Assembly (NCBI GenBank): GCA_965249775.1
Contig: OZ252253.1
Span: 2,294,001-2,358,000, forward strand
DNA: 64,000 nt
Direction: 5' to 3'
From: UBA822 sp965249775
GTDB lineage: Bacteria; Gemmatimonadota; Gemmatimonadetes; Longimicrobiales; Gaopeijiaceae
In this document: positions 44,544-54,336 of the stretch, one piece after another
Layout of the letters: every line of letters starts with the position of its first letter
Numbering within the stretch: the first letter of the stretch is position 1
The notes under the pieces: model-generated
Told to the model about the DNA's origin: nothing
Database searches by the model: none
What the model saw: only the letters and a program-made list of their open reading frames with translations
Translations under genes and position numbers: made by a program

Positions 44544-45454
44544 ATGATGATGGATCGGATCGAATGGCCGAAGAAGACACGAGAGTATCAGACCGCCGCC
44601 ATTGACTCCACCTACTGGAACGGCTTCGCGTTCCGCGATGACGACATCATCATCGGAACGTACGCCAAGGCGGGCACCACCTGGGTTCAGCAGATCGTCG
44701 CCCAGCTCATTTTCAACGGTGAGGAAGGATTGCCGGTAGCCCAGATGTCGCCCTGGCTCGATTTCCGTCTACCACCGCTCGAAGAGAAGCTGCCCGGCAT
44801 CGAGGCCCAAGACATCGGCGTTTCATCAAGACTCATCTACCGGTGGATGCGCTCGTGTTCTCTCCGAAGGCAAAATACATCTACATCGCCCGCGATGGTC
44901 GTGACGTTGTGTGGAGCTTTTTCAACCATCACTACCACATGAACGATGTTTTTTACGACGGCTTGAAAGCCCTGCCCTATCTCGGCCCCCTGTGGGAGCG
45001 GCCACGCACTAGCGACCCGAGAGAATATTTCTTCGACTGGTTCAATAGAGAGGGCTTCCCGTTGTGGCCGTTCTGGGAAAACATTCGAACTTGGTGGGAA
45101 GTCCGCGACCTTCCAAACGTCCATCTCATTCACTACCAGGACCTCAAGGACGATATGGAAGGTCGGATACGCGAGATCGCCGCGTTCCTCGATATCCCTA
45201 TCGACGAGAGCAAATGGGGCGACATGGTCGATCATTGTAGCTTCGACTATATGAAGAACCATGCGCCTCTGAGCACGCCGCTAGAGGGGGTGATCTTCGA
45301 CGGCGGAGCCCAGGTGTTCATCAACAAGGGCATCAACGGCCGTTGGCGTGATATGCTGACAAAGGAGGACTGCGAAGCCTATGAGGGGCGGGCGATCGAA
45401 GAACTCGGGCCCGAGTGTGCTCACTGGCTGGCGACGGGTGAGCGTCCGAGGTAG
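44544..45454 (+). CDS. Sulfotransferase, interrupted by a single-base frameshift
   Basis: Two overlapping frames make one protein of about 303 residues. The first (from ATG 44544) holds the PAPS 5'-phosphosulfate loop IIIGTYAKAGTTWVQQIVAQ. It leaves register after GIEAQ. The second resumes with HRRFIKTHLPVDALVFSP and the 3'-phosphate site KYIYIARDGRDVVWSFFN, through to TGERPR. One base missing at 44810-44812 restores the frame (CAA-AGA-CAT). No slippery heptamer is present. It is either an assembly error or a recent inactivation. The family transfers sulfate from PAPS to alcohols or amines. Confidence 0.85.
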
Positions 45455-45496
45455 CGGTGAGCGTCTAAAGTAGACCTGAGCGCCCGAGGGAGGTGC

Positions 45497-47305
45497 TTAG
45501 TCCCGATACCCCAGCCTGCCGCGGACTTCCCGGAAGCGAGGCTCATCCAAGACCGGAGAGGACATGGCGTTCAGCTTTATCCTCATCAAACCGAAATAGC
45601 CTACATAGGTTTCGGGGCTATCGGCGGCCGTATTCAGCCAATCAAGGGCTTGTTCATCGTCGCCGAGCGCCAGGTTGCTCAGTATCCAGGCAGCGCTCGG
45701 AATACGGCAGGTCTCTGCTGTTTCTTCAAGCCGATGGAAGATTCTTTCCGCGTCTTCGCGATGTCCAAGTCGCGCATAATTGGATGCCATCTCACCCAAG
45801 AAGGCCGGATTGGTATCCTCACGCAGGAGTTGCTCGGCGATCTGCGTATGCTTTAACGCCTCGGCGTGGTTGCCTTGAACGCTCTCTTGAGACCCGAGCA
45901 TGAGATGTGCGAGGCCAGCGGTCGGGGATAACACGACCGCTCGGCGCATCTCTTCAAGGGCTGCGTCTAGATCGCCAAAGTTCCAATACACGACGGATAG
46001 CCACATGCGGCCCTCAGCACTGTTCGGATCGACAGTTACCCCCCGTTTCCCGAGCTTGAGGGCCTCCTCAGTCTGACCCGTATTCGAACAGAAGACGGCG
46101 TAGTCCATCAGCACTTCGGGATCATTTGGACTGAGTTGCAACGCTCGGCCGTAGGCTTCCCGAGCTTCCGATCCACGCCAGTTGAACTGATGGATTCGTG
46201 CGAGGATCCCGTGTGCTGCTCCAACGCTGGGGTCGAGCGCCAAGGCTTGCCGAAGATCCCTGAGAGCGAGACACTCCAGCTCGGCACGGCGACTGTCGTA
46301 GTCCTCGTGGATTCCCGGATCCTGGTTTAGGCGGGATGCGTAGAGACGCGCACGTTCGACGTAGGCCCGCGCGAAATCAGGATCGATCTCTATGGCCCGG
46401 TCCAGATAGGATTGACTATTCGAACGCAGCTCTGGAGACGCGCCGACGGCATGACCGTGTTCCTGGAGGATCGCCAGAGCCCGTAAGTAAAGCGCATAGG
46501 CTTCGGGTGAGTCCGTCGGTAACCTCTCTATGCTTTCCTTCTCAGCGACAGAGCACTCGGCCGCAAGGGCCTCGGCGATCTTCGCCGCAACGTCCGCCTG
46601 GATCGCGAATACATCGGCGAGATCCCGCTCGTAGACCTCCGACCAGAGGTGATTCTCGGTCGCCGCATCGATCAACTGCGCCGTCACACGCACCCGCTCC
46701 CCCGCATACCGTACGCTTCCCTCCATGACCGTCCCGACCCGGAGCTCCGCGGCGATCTCGGCGATCGACTTGTCCGTGTCCTTGTACCTCTTCACCGAAG
46801 TCCGGGCGATTACACTGAGGTCCTTGATCCTCGCCACGTAATTGATGATCTCCTCATGAATGCCGGCGGCGAAGTACGCATCGTCCGGGTTGGGGCTCAG
46901 GTTCTCCAAGGGTAGGACAGCTACCGAGTTGCGAAGAAGCTCGGGACGTGGCTCGATCGATCCTGCCAGCGGGCTCGCCGCTACTTGCTCTAGACTCGGC
47001 GCCTGCAGCTCCGAGCCCTGCGCCGGCTGCTCAGGCGTGGTGACCGGGACTCTGGTCTCCGTGACCTCATCAATCGCCGGTGTGCGAACCACACCTCCTA
47101 GCGTGAGATCGAACACCCAGGCGAGGACCACGGCGATGGGAAATCCCCCGGCAAGTACGATGATAACGACGGTATCGAACCCAACCGGTAGGTTCAGCGG
47201 ATCCATTACGCCGTCTAAGACCCCAATAACCGCAATAGCTACAGCCACATAGACCGCGACGACCCGAAAAACTTTGCGTCTCTTGATTTCCTTCAGGAAG
47301 GACAC
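45497..47305 (-). CDS. Membrane-anchored TolB-like/TPR protein
   Basis: 602 aa from GTG 47305, directly after the TAA of the upstream dehydrogenase gene. Two membrane helices at residues 14-58 (VVAVYVAVAIAVIGVLDGV and a second) are followed by a linker. Next is the adenylate-cyclase/TolB-N-like domain SVAVLPLENLSPNPDDAYFA, then ELRVGTVMEGSVRYAGERVR. At least six TPRs cover residues 280-590. This architecture, usually with a kinase or DNA-binding head, is common in Acidobacteriota/Gemmatimonadota; the head is absent here. Probably a scaffold or sensor; last gene of a three-gene - strand operon. Confidence 0.85.
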   Translation of the reverse strand: MSFLKEIKRRKVFRVVAVYVAVAIAVIGVLDGVMDPLNLPVGFDTVVIIVLAGGFPIAVVLAWVFDLTLGGVVRTPAIDEVTETRVPVTTPEQPAQGSELQAPSLEQVAASPLAGSIEPRPELLRNSVAVLPLENLSPNPDDAYFAAGIHEEIINYVARIKDLSVIARTSVKRYKDTDKSIAEIAAELRVGTVMEGSVRYAGERVRVTAQLIDAATENHLWSEVYERDLADVFAIQADVAAKIAEALAAECSVAEKESIERLPTDSPEAYALYLRALAILQEHGHAVGASPELRSNSQSYLDRAIEIDPDFARAYVERARLYASRLNQDPGIHEDYDSRRAELECLALRDLRQALALDPSVGAAHGILARIHQFNWRGSEAREAYGRALQLSPNDPEVLMDYAVFCSNTGQTEEALKLGKRGVTVDPNSAEGRMWLSVVYWNFGDLDAALEEMRRAVVLSPTAGLAHLMLGSQESVQGNHAEALKHTQIAEQLLREDTNPAFLGEMASNYARLGHREDAERIFHRLEETAETCRIPSAAWILSNLALGDDEQALDWLNTAADSPETYVGYFGLMRIKLNAMSSPVLDEPRFREVRGRLGYRD

Positions 47306-49252
47306 TTACGGCAACGTCAAAGCGATGAGTTCTGCAGGACTATCCAAAGTCGCCGCGGCGACCACGATGTATTGCTTCCCATCGAGCATGTACGACATCG
47401 GGCTGCCCGTCGGGTTGGCCGGCAACGTGATTTCAGCGACGACCTCGCCTGTGCGCTTCTCGTAAGCGCGGAAGATTGGGCCTCCGGACCCCCAGCGCGA
47501 AGCCACGCCGCCGCGCACCCCACCGCCCTCACCCACGAAGAGCAACGTGCTGGTCACCAGCGCCCCCGGCCGACCATTGGTCCCCATGCTCGAGAAGTCC
47601 AGGCCCAGACCCTGCAGGTCCGGATGCTCACGAACCTCCAAGGGCGCCCCGCCGAGGGGCTTCATCCAGAGGTGATCACCGGTGTTGAGATCGATCGCGG
47701 TTATGCGCCCCCACGGCGGCTTGACCAGAGGCAGTCCACGGGGCCCTGGAGGATAGATGTCTCCCGATCGGATGTAGTCGGCATCCGTGCTCCCAGGCTG
47801 CCTCTTCTCCAAAGCGACTACGACGGGAACCGTCAACGATGGAATGAACAGGATTCCCTGCTCGACGTCGACTGCGGCGCCGGGCCAACTGGCGCCCCCG
47901 CCCCATCCGGGAAGAACCAGCGTTCCCTTCGTTCCGTCCGGATCGTCGACCAGCGACGGGGGCGTATAGAGCGGGCCCATACGGTAGTTGGCGGCGATCT
48001 CCATGGCCTCGGCACGAATCTCGGGAGTCAGGTCGATGAGGTCGTCGACGCTGAAGCCCTGTCGCTCGAAGGGTGCCGGTTTCGAAGGAATTGGCTGAGT
48101 CCGAGAGGTCCACTCGCCGGGCACATCCGATGCCGGCATGGGCATTTCGATGATAGGCCAGAGCGGCTCTCCGTTCTCGCGGTCGAACACGTAGGTGTAC
48201 CCTTGCTTCGTTACCACCGCGACAGCCTTGATCCGGCGCCCATCGTGAGTGACGTCGACGAGGGTCGGCGGAGCGGGGATGTCGTAGTCCCAAAGGCCGT
48301 GGTGAATCAGCTGATAATGCCACACCCGTTCGCCGGTCCTGATGTCGAGGGCGACGATACTCTCAGCAAACAGATTGTCGCCGGGCCGGTGGCCTCCATA
48401 CCAGTCGTTGGTCCCCGTCTCCGTGGGCAGATACAGGTAGCCCAACTCTTCATCGACGGTCAGTTGGGTCCACACACCGGCGTGGCCCGAATACTCCCAC
48501 GAATTCTCGAGCCACGTGTCCGCGCCGAACTCATCTCCCTGGGGAACGACGTGGAAGATCCACACCCGTTCGCCCGTCTTTGCGTCGAAGCCCTGGATGT
48601 GGCCGGGCGTCTCAGCGGCCGCGGTCGTGCCTCCCACTGGAATCACCTGGGCCACCACCACGCCGTTGGAGACGATCGGGGTGGAAATGCAGCGCACTTC
48701 TCCTCCGATGCCCTCGGAGAGATCGACAAACCCGTTTTGGCCGAATTCCAGGGCCGGCCTGCCCGTCTTGGCGTCAAGGGCCAAGAGACGCCCGTCGCTG
48801 ACGTTGTGGAAGACTCTCTCTTCGTCGCCATCGGTCCAGTAGGACACACCGCGCCCCGAGCCGGTGAGCGGCCGAATGCGCTCGCCCTCGGGCCTCGGTT
48901 TCGGCTCGGGACTGAACAGCCAAAGCATCTCGCCCGTCGCGGCATCGAGCGCAGCAACTTCACTGGCGCCGGTAGTGGTATAGAGCACCCCCCCGATCAT
49001 CACCGGCGTCGACTCGAGATTATAAAGGTCGGGACCAGACGAGTTTGCCGCGGTCCAACGCCAGGCGACTTGGAGGTCCCCTACGTTGTTGGCATCGATC
49101 TGATCCAAGGCCGTGTACTGTGTGTGCCCGCCGTCGCCACCATAGAACCGCCACTCGCCATCGAGCGCGCCATATTGCGCCGAAACCGGGCTCGCCCAAG
49201 CCAGGATCGCGCTAATCAGAGTCGTGCGAGTCAGGGTCGAGCCGATCCGCAT
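47306..49252 (-). CDS. PQQ-dependent dehydrogenase, secreted
   Basis: 648 aa from ATG 49252, which gives a signal peptide (RTTLISAILAWASPVSAQ). The longer open frame merely overlaps the upstream gene. The propeller opens GHTQYTALDQIDANNVGDL. The catalytic Asp block is IHHGLWDYDIPAPPTLVDV, preceded by GGHRPGDNLFAESIVALD. Only 2 nt separate it from the upstream dehydrogenase stop (49255), and the TPR gene follows with zero spacing, so the three are cotranslated. There is no heme motif. It has the same plan as 37533-39506; the substrate is unknown. Confidence 0.9.
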   Translation of the reverse strand: MRIGSTLTRTTLISAILAWASPVSAQYGALDGEWRFYGGDGGHTQYTALDQIDANNVGDLQVAWRWTAANSSGPDLYNLESTPVMIGGVLYTTTGASEVAALDAATGEMLWLFSPEPKPRPEGERIRPLTGSGRGVSYWTDGDEERVFHNVSDGRLLALDAKTGRPALEFGQNGFVDLSEGIGGEVRCISTPIVSNGVVVAQVIPVGGTTAAAETPGHIQGFDAKTGERVWIFHVVPQGDEFGADTWLENSWEYSGHAGVWTQLTVDEELGYLYLPTETGTNDWYGGHRPGDNLFAESIVALDIRTGERVWHYQLIHHGLWDYDIPAPPTLVDVTHDGRRIKAVAVVTKQGYTYVFDRENGEPLWPIIEMPMPASDVPGEWTSRTQPIPSKPAPFERQGFSVDDLIDLTPEIRAEAMEIAANYRMGPLYTPPSLVDDPDGTKGTLVLPGWGGGASWPGAAVDVEQGILFIPSLTVPVVVALEKRQPGSTDADYIRSGDIYPPGPRGLPLVKPPWGRITAIDLNTGDHLWMKPLGGAPLEVREHPDLQGLGLDFSSMGTNGRPGALVTSTLLFVGEGGGVRGGVASRWGSGGPIFRAYEKRTGEVVAEITLPANPTGSPMSYMLDGKQYIVVAAATLDSPAELIALTLP

Positions 49253-49254
49253 AC

Positions 49255-51060
49255 TCAGTCCCGGCTCGGGAGCGCGAACACGTACAGGTCCGTGCCCCTG
49301 CTCGGACGTAGCTCGGGCGTCAGATTGAGCGATCCTGCCCCGGTGTTGACCGCCACGTACTGACGTCCGTCGACGGAGTAGGTGATGGGATAGCCGCTGA
49401 CCGACGAGCCGAGGTTGACCTCCCACAGCACCTCGCCCGTCTCGTGGTCGAAGGCCCGGAAGCGCCCGTTGGAATCGCCACCGAAGATGAGCCCGCCGCC
49501 TGTCGCCACGAGCGACATCGTGCCCGCCCGCGTCTCGAAGAACCAAGACGTCTCGCCCGTCTCGGCGGAGATCGCCCTAACCGTGCCGAGATTGTCCGTG
49601 TCCGGTGCAATCTGGTGACGTGCGGCGAGCGAATAGATCGCGAGGCCCGCCTGCCCACCCCGGGTCAGCTCTTGTGCCCGATCGGTCTCGAAGTCGGCCG
49701 TCGCCAACATCGTTGCACAGGTGTTGCGTAGCGGGTAATACATCGTGTTGGTCAGCGGACTGTAGGCGCCGGCCTCCCAATCCTTGCCCCCCGTCCAGGT
49801 GGGACAGACGAATACTTCCTGCTCGGCCTCCCTGAAGACGATCTCCGAGTTTACCGTCACCGCCCCCGTTGCACCGTCGATATTGTCGATCACGTTTTGA
49901 CGGACCGTCGGAGTCGCCCAGAGAAACTCGCCGGTCTCGCGATCGATGGTATAGACCAAGCCGGTCTTGCCGGGAATACCGGTCATCACCTTGCGAACCT
50001 CTCCCGATTGGATACGCGGATTGATCCAGCGCACGGCGTCCGGGTCGGGCGCGACTCGGGTGTCGACTAGAAGCCGCTCGAAGGGATGGTCCAGGTCCCA
50101 GTGGTCGACCATGTGCTGGTAGTACCATCTGATTTCGCCGGTCTCGATCTCGAGGGCGAGCGTCGAGTTGTGGTAGAGGTACGCGTTGTCGGGGTCGTCC
50201 AGGTAAAACTTCGGCGCCGGCGACGTGACCGACGTGCCCATGTAGATCAGTTCCAGCTCGGGGTCGTAGCTCGGCACCATCCAAGCGCCTACGTGTTGCC
50301 GCCCCTCCCAAGGGACGTCGCCCCACGTCTCGTCACCCGGCTCGCCCGGCGCGGCGATGACGTGGCGTCGCCACAGCTCCTCGCCGGTCAACGCATCATG
50401 GGCCGCGATGATGCAGGCGTCCGGTCCACCCCAGGGCCGGCAGCTACGCCCCGAGATGACCCTGCCGTCGGCGATGATCGGGCCCGAGCTGTGGGTGGCC
50501 GAGTTGACCTGGTAGTCGAAGATCATCGTTTCCCAAACCATCTCACCGGTCACGGCGTCGAGCGCGAACACGTGGTTGTCGTCACTCGTGTTGATGATCA
50601 GCCGGTCGTATATGGCAACGTTGCGATTGTTGCGCGCATTGCCCCCGACGAAGCCGTAGAGGTCCTCCGGTATGTCGCGGCGATACTGCCACTTGAAGTC
50701 GCCAGTCGCTGCATCGAGCGCCTGGATGACGTCCTCCGCCTGCGGCACGTAGAGGAAGCCGCCATACGCCAATGGAGTTATCTCACCGGTTCGAGCCGCC
50801 AGGTTCCGGGTCCAGACCAGTTGGAGCTCGCCGACGTTCTCGCGGTTGACCTGATCGAGCGGGCTGTAGCCCCAACTGTCGAGCGTCCGGCGCCACATGA
50901 GCCAGTCCTCGGGGGCGGGATCCTGGAGCATCGCGTCGGTGACCGGGACGAAGTCATCCGACGACTGCGCTCGGGCTGTAACTGGGAGCATTGCGAGTAG
51001 CAGCAGGACCGCGCTCAGGGTGACTCGAGCGCACGGTACGATAGGAGACGGTCTAGACAT
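49255..51060 (-). CDS. PQQ-dependent alcohol dehydrogenase-like protein (methanol/ethanol branch)
   Basis: 601 aa with a signal peptide ending TARAQ. The propeller begins LMWRRTLDSWGYSPLDQVNR, typical of the methanol/ethanol dehydrogenase branch. The active-site Asp block is HMVDHWDLDHPFERLL. The residue region GRSCRPWGGPDACII contains two Cys but not the adjacent Cys-Cys of methanol dehydrogenase. The final blades carry LVATGGGLIFGGDSNGRFRA and YSVDGRQYVAVNTGAG. First gene of the operon with 47306-49252 and 45497-47305. Confidence 0.88.
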   Translation of the reverse strand: MSRPSPIVPCARVTLSAVLLLLAMLPVTARAQSSDDFVPVTDAMLQDPAPEDWLMWRRTLDSWGYSPLDQVNRENVGELQLVWTRNLAARTGEITPLAYGGFLYVPQAEDVIQALDAATGDFKWQYRRDIPEDLYGFVGGNARNNRNVAIYDRLIINTSDDNHVFALDAVTGEMVWETMIFDYQVNSATHSSGPIIADGRVISGRSCRPWGGPDACIIAAHDALTGEELWRRHVIAAPGEPGDETWGDVPWEGRQHVGAWMVPSYDPELELIYMGTSVTSPAPKFYLDDPDNAYLYHNSTLALEIETGEIRWYYQHMVDHWDLDHPFERLLVDTRVAPDPDAVRWINPRIQSGEVRKVMTGIPGKTGLVYTIDRETGEFLWATPTVRQNVIDNIDGATGAVTVNSEIVFREAEQEVFVCPTWTGGKDWEAGAYSPLTNTMYYPLRNTCATMLATADFETDRAQELTRGGQAGLAIYSLAARHQIAPDTDNLGTVRAISAETGETSWFFETRAGTMSLVATGGGLIFGGDSNGRFRAFDHETGEVLWEVNLGSSVSGYPITYSVDGRQYVAVNTGAGSLNLTPELRPSRGTDLYVFALPSRD

Positions 51061-51201
51061 CTCGGGACTCCCAAGCCGGAGGATCCAGCAGCCATCTCAT
51101 GGCTGTGCACGGCCATCCGATGACTTTCCAACCGCCATCTACCGACGACGGATAGCGATTATAGGTGTCGGGCCCTGATCGAGGAAAGCCGACGAGGGGC
51201 G

Positions 51202-52485
51202 CTACGGGGACGCTTCACCGCGGAAGCGCGCCCCCAGCGCGTCCCGGTCGACCTCCATCCCCCGGAGGTAGACCGCGTCGATCCGCCTGGTGTTCGTGAT
51301 GTCGTCCAGCGGGTTGGCGTCCAGAACGATGAAGTCCGCGCTCTTGCCCTCAGCCACCGTGCCGAGGTCGGTCCTCCGCAGCAGTTCGGCCGAGCTACTG
51401 GTTGCCGCAGTGATAACCTGGGCGGGGGTCATCCCAGACCTGACCATATCCTCCATCTCCTGATGGACCGCCCAGGGCGTGCTCCCGTCCGTTCCGAATC
51501 CGATCGTCACTCCAGCTTGGCTGAGCCTCGCCAGGTTCCGGGCCTGGATGCCGAACGACTCCTGGGCACCCGGCCGATCCCTCTGCGCCTCCTGCATCTC
51601 TTGCAGGCGTTCGGCGGGGACAGTCCCGCTCAGCCAACCGAGGTCTACCGCCACCCCCGGATTGGGGAGGTTCGGAACCAGAACCACGTTGGGCCGCTCG
51701 GTCCAGAGCTCGACGAGCTCATCGTCGATGTCCCGATCGCGCACGCCGTGGGCGAACGCGTCGATACCGGCCCGGAGAAGCCCCTTTGCATCCTCGAGCG
51801 TGAAGACGTGGGCCGTGACGCGAAGATCGTTGCTGTGGGCCTCGTCGATGGCCGCGCCGTACAGCGCCGGTGAGAGTTTCTCGTATCGGCCGTTGCGATC
51901 GTCGACCCAGACCTTGACCAGGTCTATTTGCTGGCCGGCCAGCTCCTGAATGGCGCTTCGCGCCTCGGCCTCACTCGTGATCCAGAAGGGGGCCTCCGAT
52001 CGCCCGGGCTCCGGCGCCGTAATCCCGCGTCCCGCAGTGCCCGACCGGGCAGCGTCGGGCACCACCTCGTCCTGCATCTCGAACGGGACGTCGCCGCTGT
52101 CCTGGCCCAGGCTGACCGCCACGCTGGCTCCGTAGTACGCCATGTGCTGGAGCTGATCGATCCGCTCGTCACGCGTGGCCGCGAGGTGCACGTGGGTATT
52201 CACGATGGCAGGCATGACGGTCTTGCCGCTGAGGTCGACGCGCGTTGCGCCGCCCGGAATCTCTACGTCCGCCCTTCCCCCGGCCTGCACGAATCGGTCG
52301 CCTTCGACCACGAGGACCGCGTCCTCGATCGGTGCGCTTCCGTCTCCGACGATCAGGCGAGCCCCCTCGAAGACGGTCGCGTCGCTATTGCCCTCCGGGC
52401 CGCCGCAACTGGCCATCAAGACAACACCCAGGGCCAGCATAGCGGACATCGCGACTACAGTGTGCGACTCACTCTTGGCTCGCAT
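51202..52485 (-). CDS. Amidohydrolase-family lipoprotein
   Basis: 427 aa, with GGGAGG before the ATG and a lipobox at LMASC. This is the metal-dependent TIM-barrel hydrolase superfamily: VMPAIVNTHVHLAATRD (first His pair), QIDLVKVWVDDRNGRY (possible bridging Lys), RVTAHVFTLEDAKGL and AFAHGVRDRD (His ligands), GFGTDGSTPWAVHQEM (final Asp), and the family C-terminal GTVAEGKSADFIVLDANPL. It resembles prolidase/imidazolonepropionase-like exported members. The substrate is unknown. It lies between two PQQ dehydrogenase genes on the same strand. Confidence 0.9.
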   Translation of the reverse strand: MRAKSESHTVVAMSAMLALGVVLMASCGGPEGNSDATVFEGARLIVGDGSAPIEDAVLVVEGDRFVQAGGRADVEIPGGATRVDLSGKTVMPAIVNTHVHLAATRDERIDQLQHMAYYGASVAVSLGQDSGDVPFEMQDEVVPDAARSGTAGRGITAPEPGRSEAPFWITSEAEARSAIQELAGQQIDLVKVWVDDRNGRYEKLSPALYGAAIDEAHSNDLRVTAHVFTLEDAKGLLRAGIDAFAHGVRDRDIDDELVELWTERPNVVLVPNLPNPGVAVDLGWLSGTVPAERLQEMQEAQRDRPGAQESFGIQARNLARLSQAGVTIGFGTDGSTPWAVHQEMEDMVRSGMTPAQVITAATSSSAELLRRTDLGTVAEGKSADFIVLDANPLDDITNTRRIDAVYLRGMEVDRDALGARFRGEASP

Positions 52486-52542
52486 ACGAACCTCCCATCG
52501 AAGGCGACAATCTCGACATCTGCGTGCGCCCAGGTACTCAGC

Positions 52543-54273
52543 CTACGGCAGCGCGAACACCCAGATCACGCCGCTTCCTTGCGAAATGTTCTCACCCGTC
52601 AGCCGGGCATACGAAGTCGTCTGGGCGATACGACCCCCGGCGCCGATGGCGACATATTGCTTCCCTCCGACCTCGAAGGTGACGGGGGCGCCCGAGATGT
52701 CACCGTTCAGACGCATCTCCCAAAGAGCAGTTCCGGTGTCGGCGTCGAGCGCGAAGAAACGACGATCCACGGATCCCCCGAACACGATACCGCCACCCGT
52801 CGCCAGAGCGGCGGCCGACATCGCTGCACCACTGGGCTGGCGGTACTCCCATGCCCGGGCACCTGTGACGGGGTCGATGGCCACGAACTCGCCCACATAG
52901 TCGTAGCCGGGCACCATCTTGAGACGAGAAGACCTCATGCCGGCGTAGAACCCTCCCGGCTCATCCGTGACGAAGCTGGCCTCCATACAGCTGTTGTTGA
53001 GGCCCATGTAGTACAGACCCGTGACCGGACTGTAGCTGGGCGAATTGAGATTCCTCGCCCCGTGATAGTGTGGACACACGTCGAAGGTCTTTTCGGAGTC
53101 GACGTCCGCCTGCGTGGGGATCTGATCCGGGTTGAAGATCGGGCGTCCCTCTTCCGTCCAACCCATGACGAGGTTGTCGTAAGCGGTCTTGAACGAGTGA
53201 AGGAACTGGCCGGTTTCCCGGTCCAGGACGACGCCCCAGCCGATCTTGCTCGTGTGAATGAGCACCTTACGGACCACGCCATTGATGACCATATCGACCA
53301 AGGTGCTCTCGTACGGCGAGTCCATGTCCCAGTTGTCTTCCGGGACAACCTGAAAGTACCACTGCATCTCGCCCGTCTCGATGTCGAGCGCGATCACCGA
53401 GTTCGTGTACAGGGCGTCGCCAAGACCGCGAAGCGTCGAAGCCCAGGGTATGGGCTGGCCGGTGCCGAAGTAGACGAATCCCAACTCGGGGTCGTAGCTC
53501 TGCGTGCCCCAGGTCAGCCCACCGAGTGGTGGCAGCTCGCTGTCGTTCCAGCTCTCCGAGCCGGGCTCACCCGGGGCAGGCACGGTATAGGTCTTCCAGA
53601 TCAGCTCGCCGTCCTCGGGATCGTATGCGGCGATGGCGCCACGGGCGTTACGGTCACCCCCGGTGTATCCCAGGATGATCTTGTTATCAGCGATCAAAGG
53701 CGGGTGGTTGTGGCCTATGCCCGTCGTGTAGTCACCCGTGCTGGCCTCCCAGACCTGTGTGCCGGTACGCGCGTCCAGGGCGACCAGATAAGAGTCGGCC
53801 GTTCCCCAGTAGATGTTGTCTCCATAGACGGAGACACCACGGTGTCGGTTGTAGGCCTGGGAAAGCCTGATGTCCTCGGGGTAGTCTCGTGTGTGAATCC
53901 ACGCCACGTCTCCGGAGACCACGTCGAAGGCGACGACACGGCCGCTGCCCTCGGCGACGTACATGAGCCCGTTGGCGACGATCGGCGTCGGGACCCATCG
54001 GCTGTTGTCCCGCATCGAGTAGGCCCAGACGGGTCGAAGATTCTGAACATTGGTCCTGTTGATCTGGTCCAGAGGGCTGAAGCCGAACACGTCGGGCGTG
54101 CGCCGGTAGCTCATCCAGTCGCCGTCCTCCGGGTTCATCAGCCGATCCTGCGTGATCGGCTCCCACTCGACCGTCTCGGTCTGGGCGAACGCCCCGGATG
54201 ACACGAGCATGATGGCAAGCATCGCCCAAGCAACGCTGGGAACGAACAGCGCCTTCGGTGTCCTCTCACTCAT
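52543..54273 (-). CDS. PQQ-dependent alcohol dehydrogenase-like protein, secreted
   Basis: 576 aa from ATG 54273 (MSERTPK), because AGGAG sits 6 nt before it; the ATG at 54279 abuts that ribosome site. The signal peptide is cleaved near GAFAQT. The propeller begins WMSYRRTPDVFGFSPLDQIN. The active-site Asp block is VVPEDNWDMDSPYESTLVDM. DVCPHYHGARNLNSPSYSP and LATGGGIVFGGSVDRRFFAL are further blade motifs. No heme motif. It is the same branch as 49255-51060 but clearly diverged. The substrate is unknown. Confidence 0.88.
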   Translation of the reverse strand: MSERTPKALFVPSVAWAMLAIMLVSSGAFAQTETVEWEPITQDRLMNPEDGDWMSYRRTPDVFGFSPLDQINRTNVQNLRPVWAYSMRDNSRWVPTPIVANGLMYVAEGSGRVVAFDVVSGDVAWIHTRDYPEDIRLSQAYNRHRGVSVYGDNIYWGTADSYLVALDARTGTQVWEASTGDYTTGIGHNHPPLIADNKIILGYTGGDRNARGAIAAYDPEDGELIWKTYTVPAPGEPGSESWNDSELPPLGGLTWGTQSYDPELGFVYFGTGQPIPWASTLRGLGDALYTNSVIALDIETGEMQWYFQVVPEDNWDMDSPYESTLVDMVINGVVRKVLIHTSKIGWGVVLDRETGQFLHSFKTAYDNLVMGWTEEGRPIFNPDQIPTQADVDSEKTFDVCPHYHGARNLNSPSYSPVTGLYYMGLNNSCMEASFVTDEPGGFYAGMRSSRLKMVPGYDYVGEFVAIDPVTGARAWEYRQPSGAAMSAAALATGGGIVFGGSVDRRFFALDADTGTALWEMRLNGDISGAPVTFEVGGKQYVAIGAGGRIAQTTSYARLTGENISQGSGVIWVFALP

Positions 54274-54336
54274 GCCCATCTCCTGGTCTGCGTGCCGTTG
54301 TGGTCAGATAGGGCTCTACACGTGCCTAAGGTTCAA

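Noticed and set aside
44800..44860. Programmed -1 frameshift in the sulfotransferase
   Set aside because: No X-XXY-YYZ slippery heptamer and no stimulatory hairpin; a missing base is simpler.
47372..49363. 663-codon + strand frame opposite a PQQ dehydrogenase
   Set aside because: High-GC antisense shadow; no ribosome site, and the composition mirrors the true gene.
51928..54201. 757-codon + strand frame
   Set aside because: It is antisense to the amidohydrolase and PQQ dehydrogenase genes, which have signal peptides, active-site motifs and ribosome sites; the + frame shows no family.
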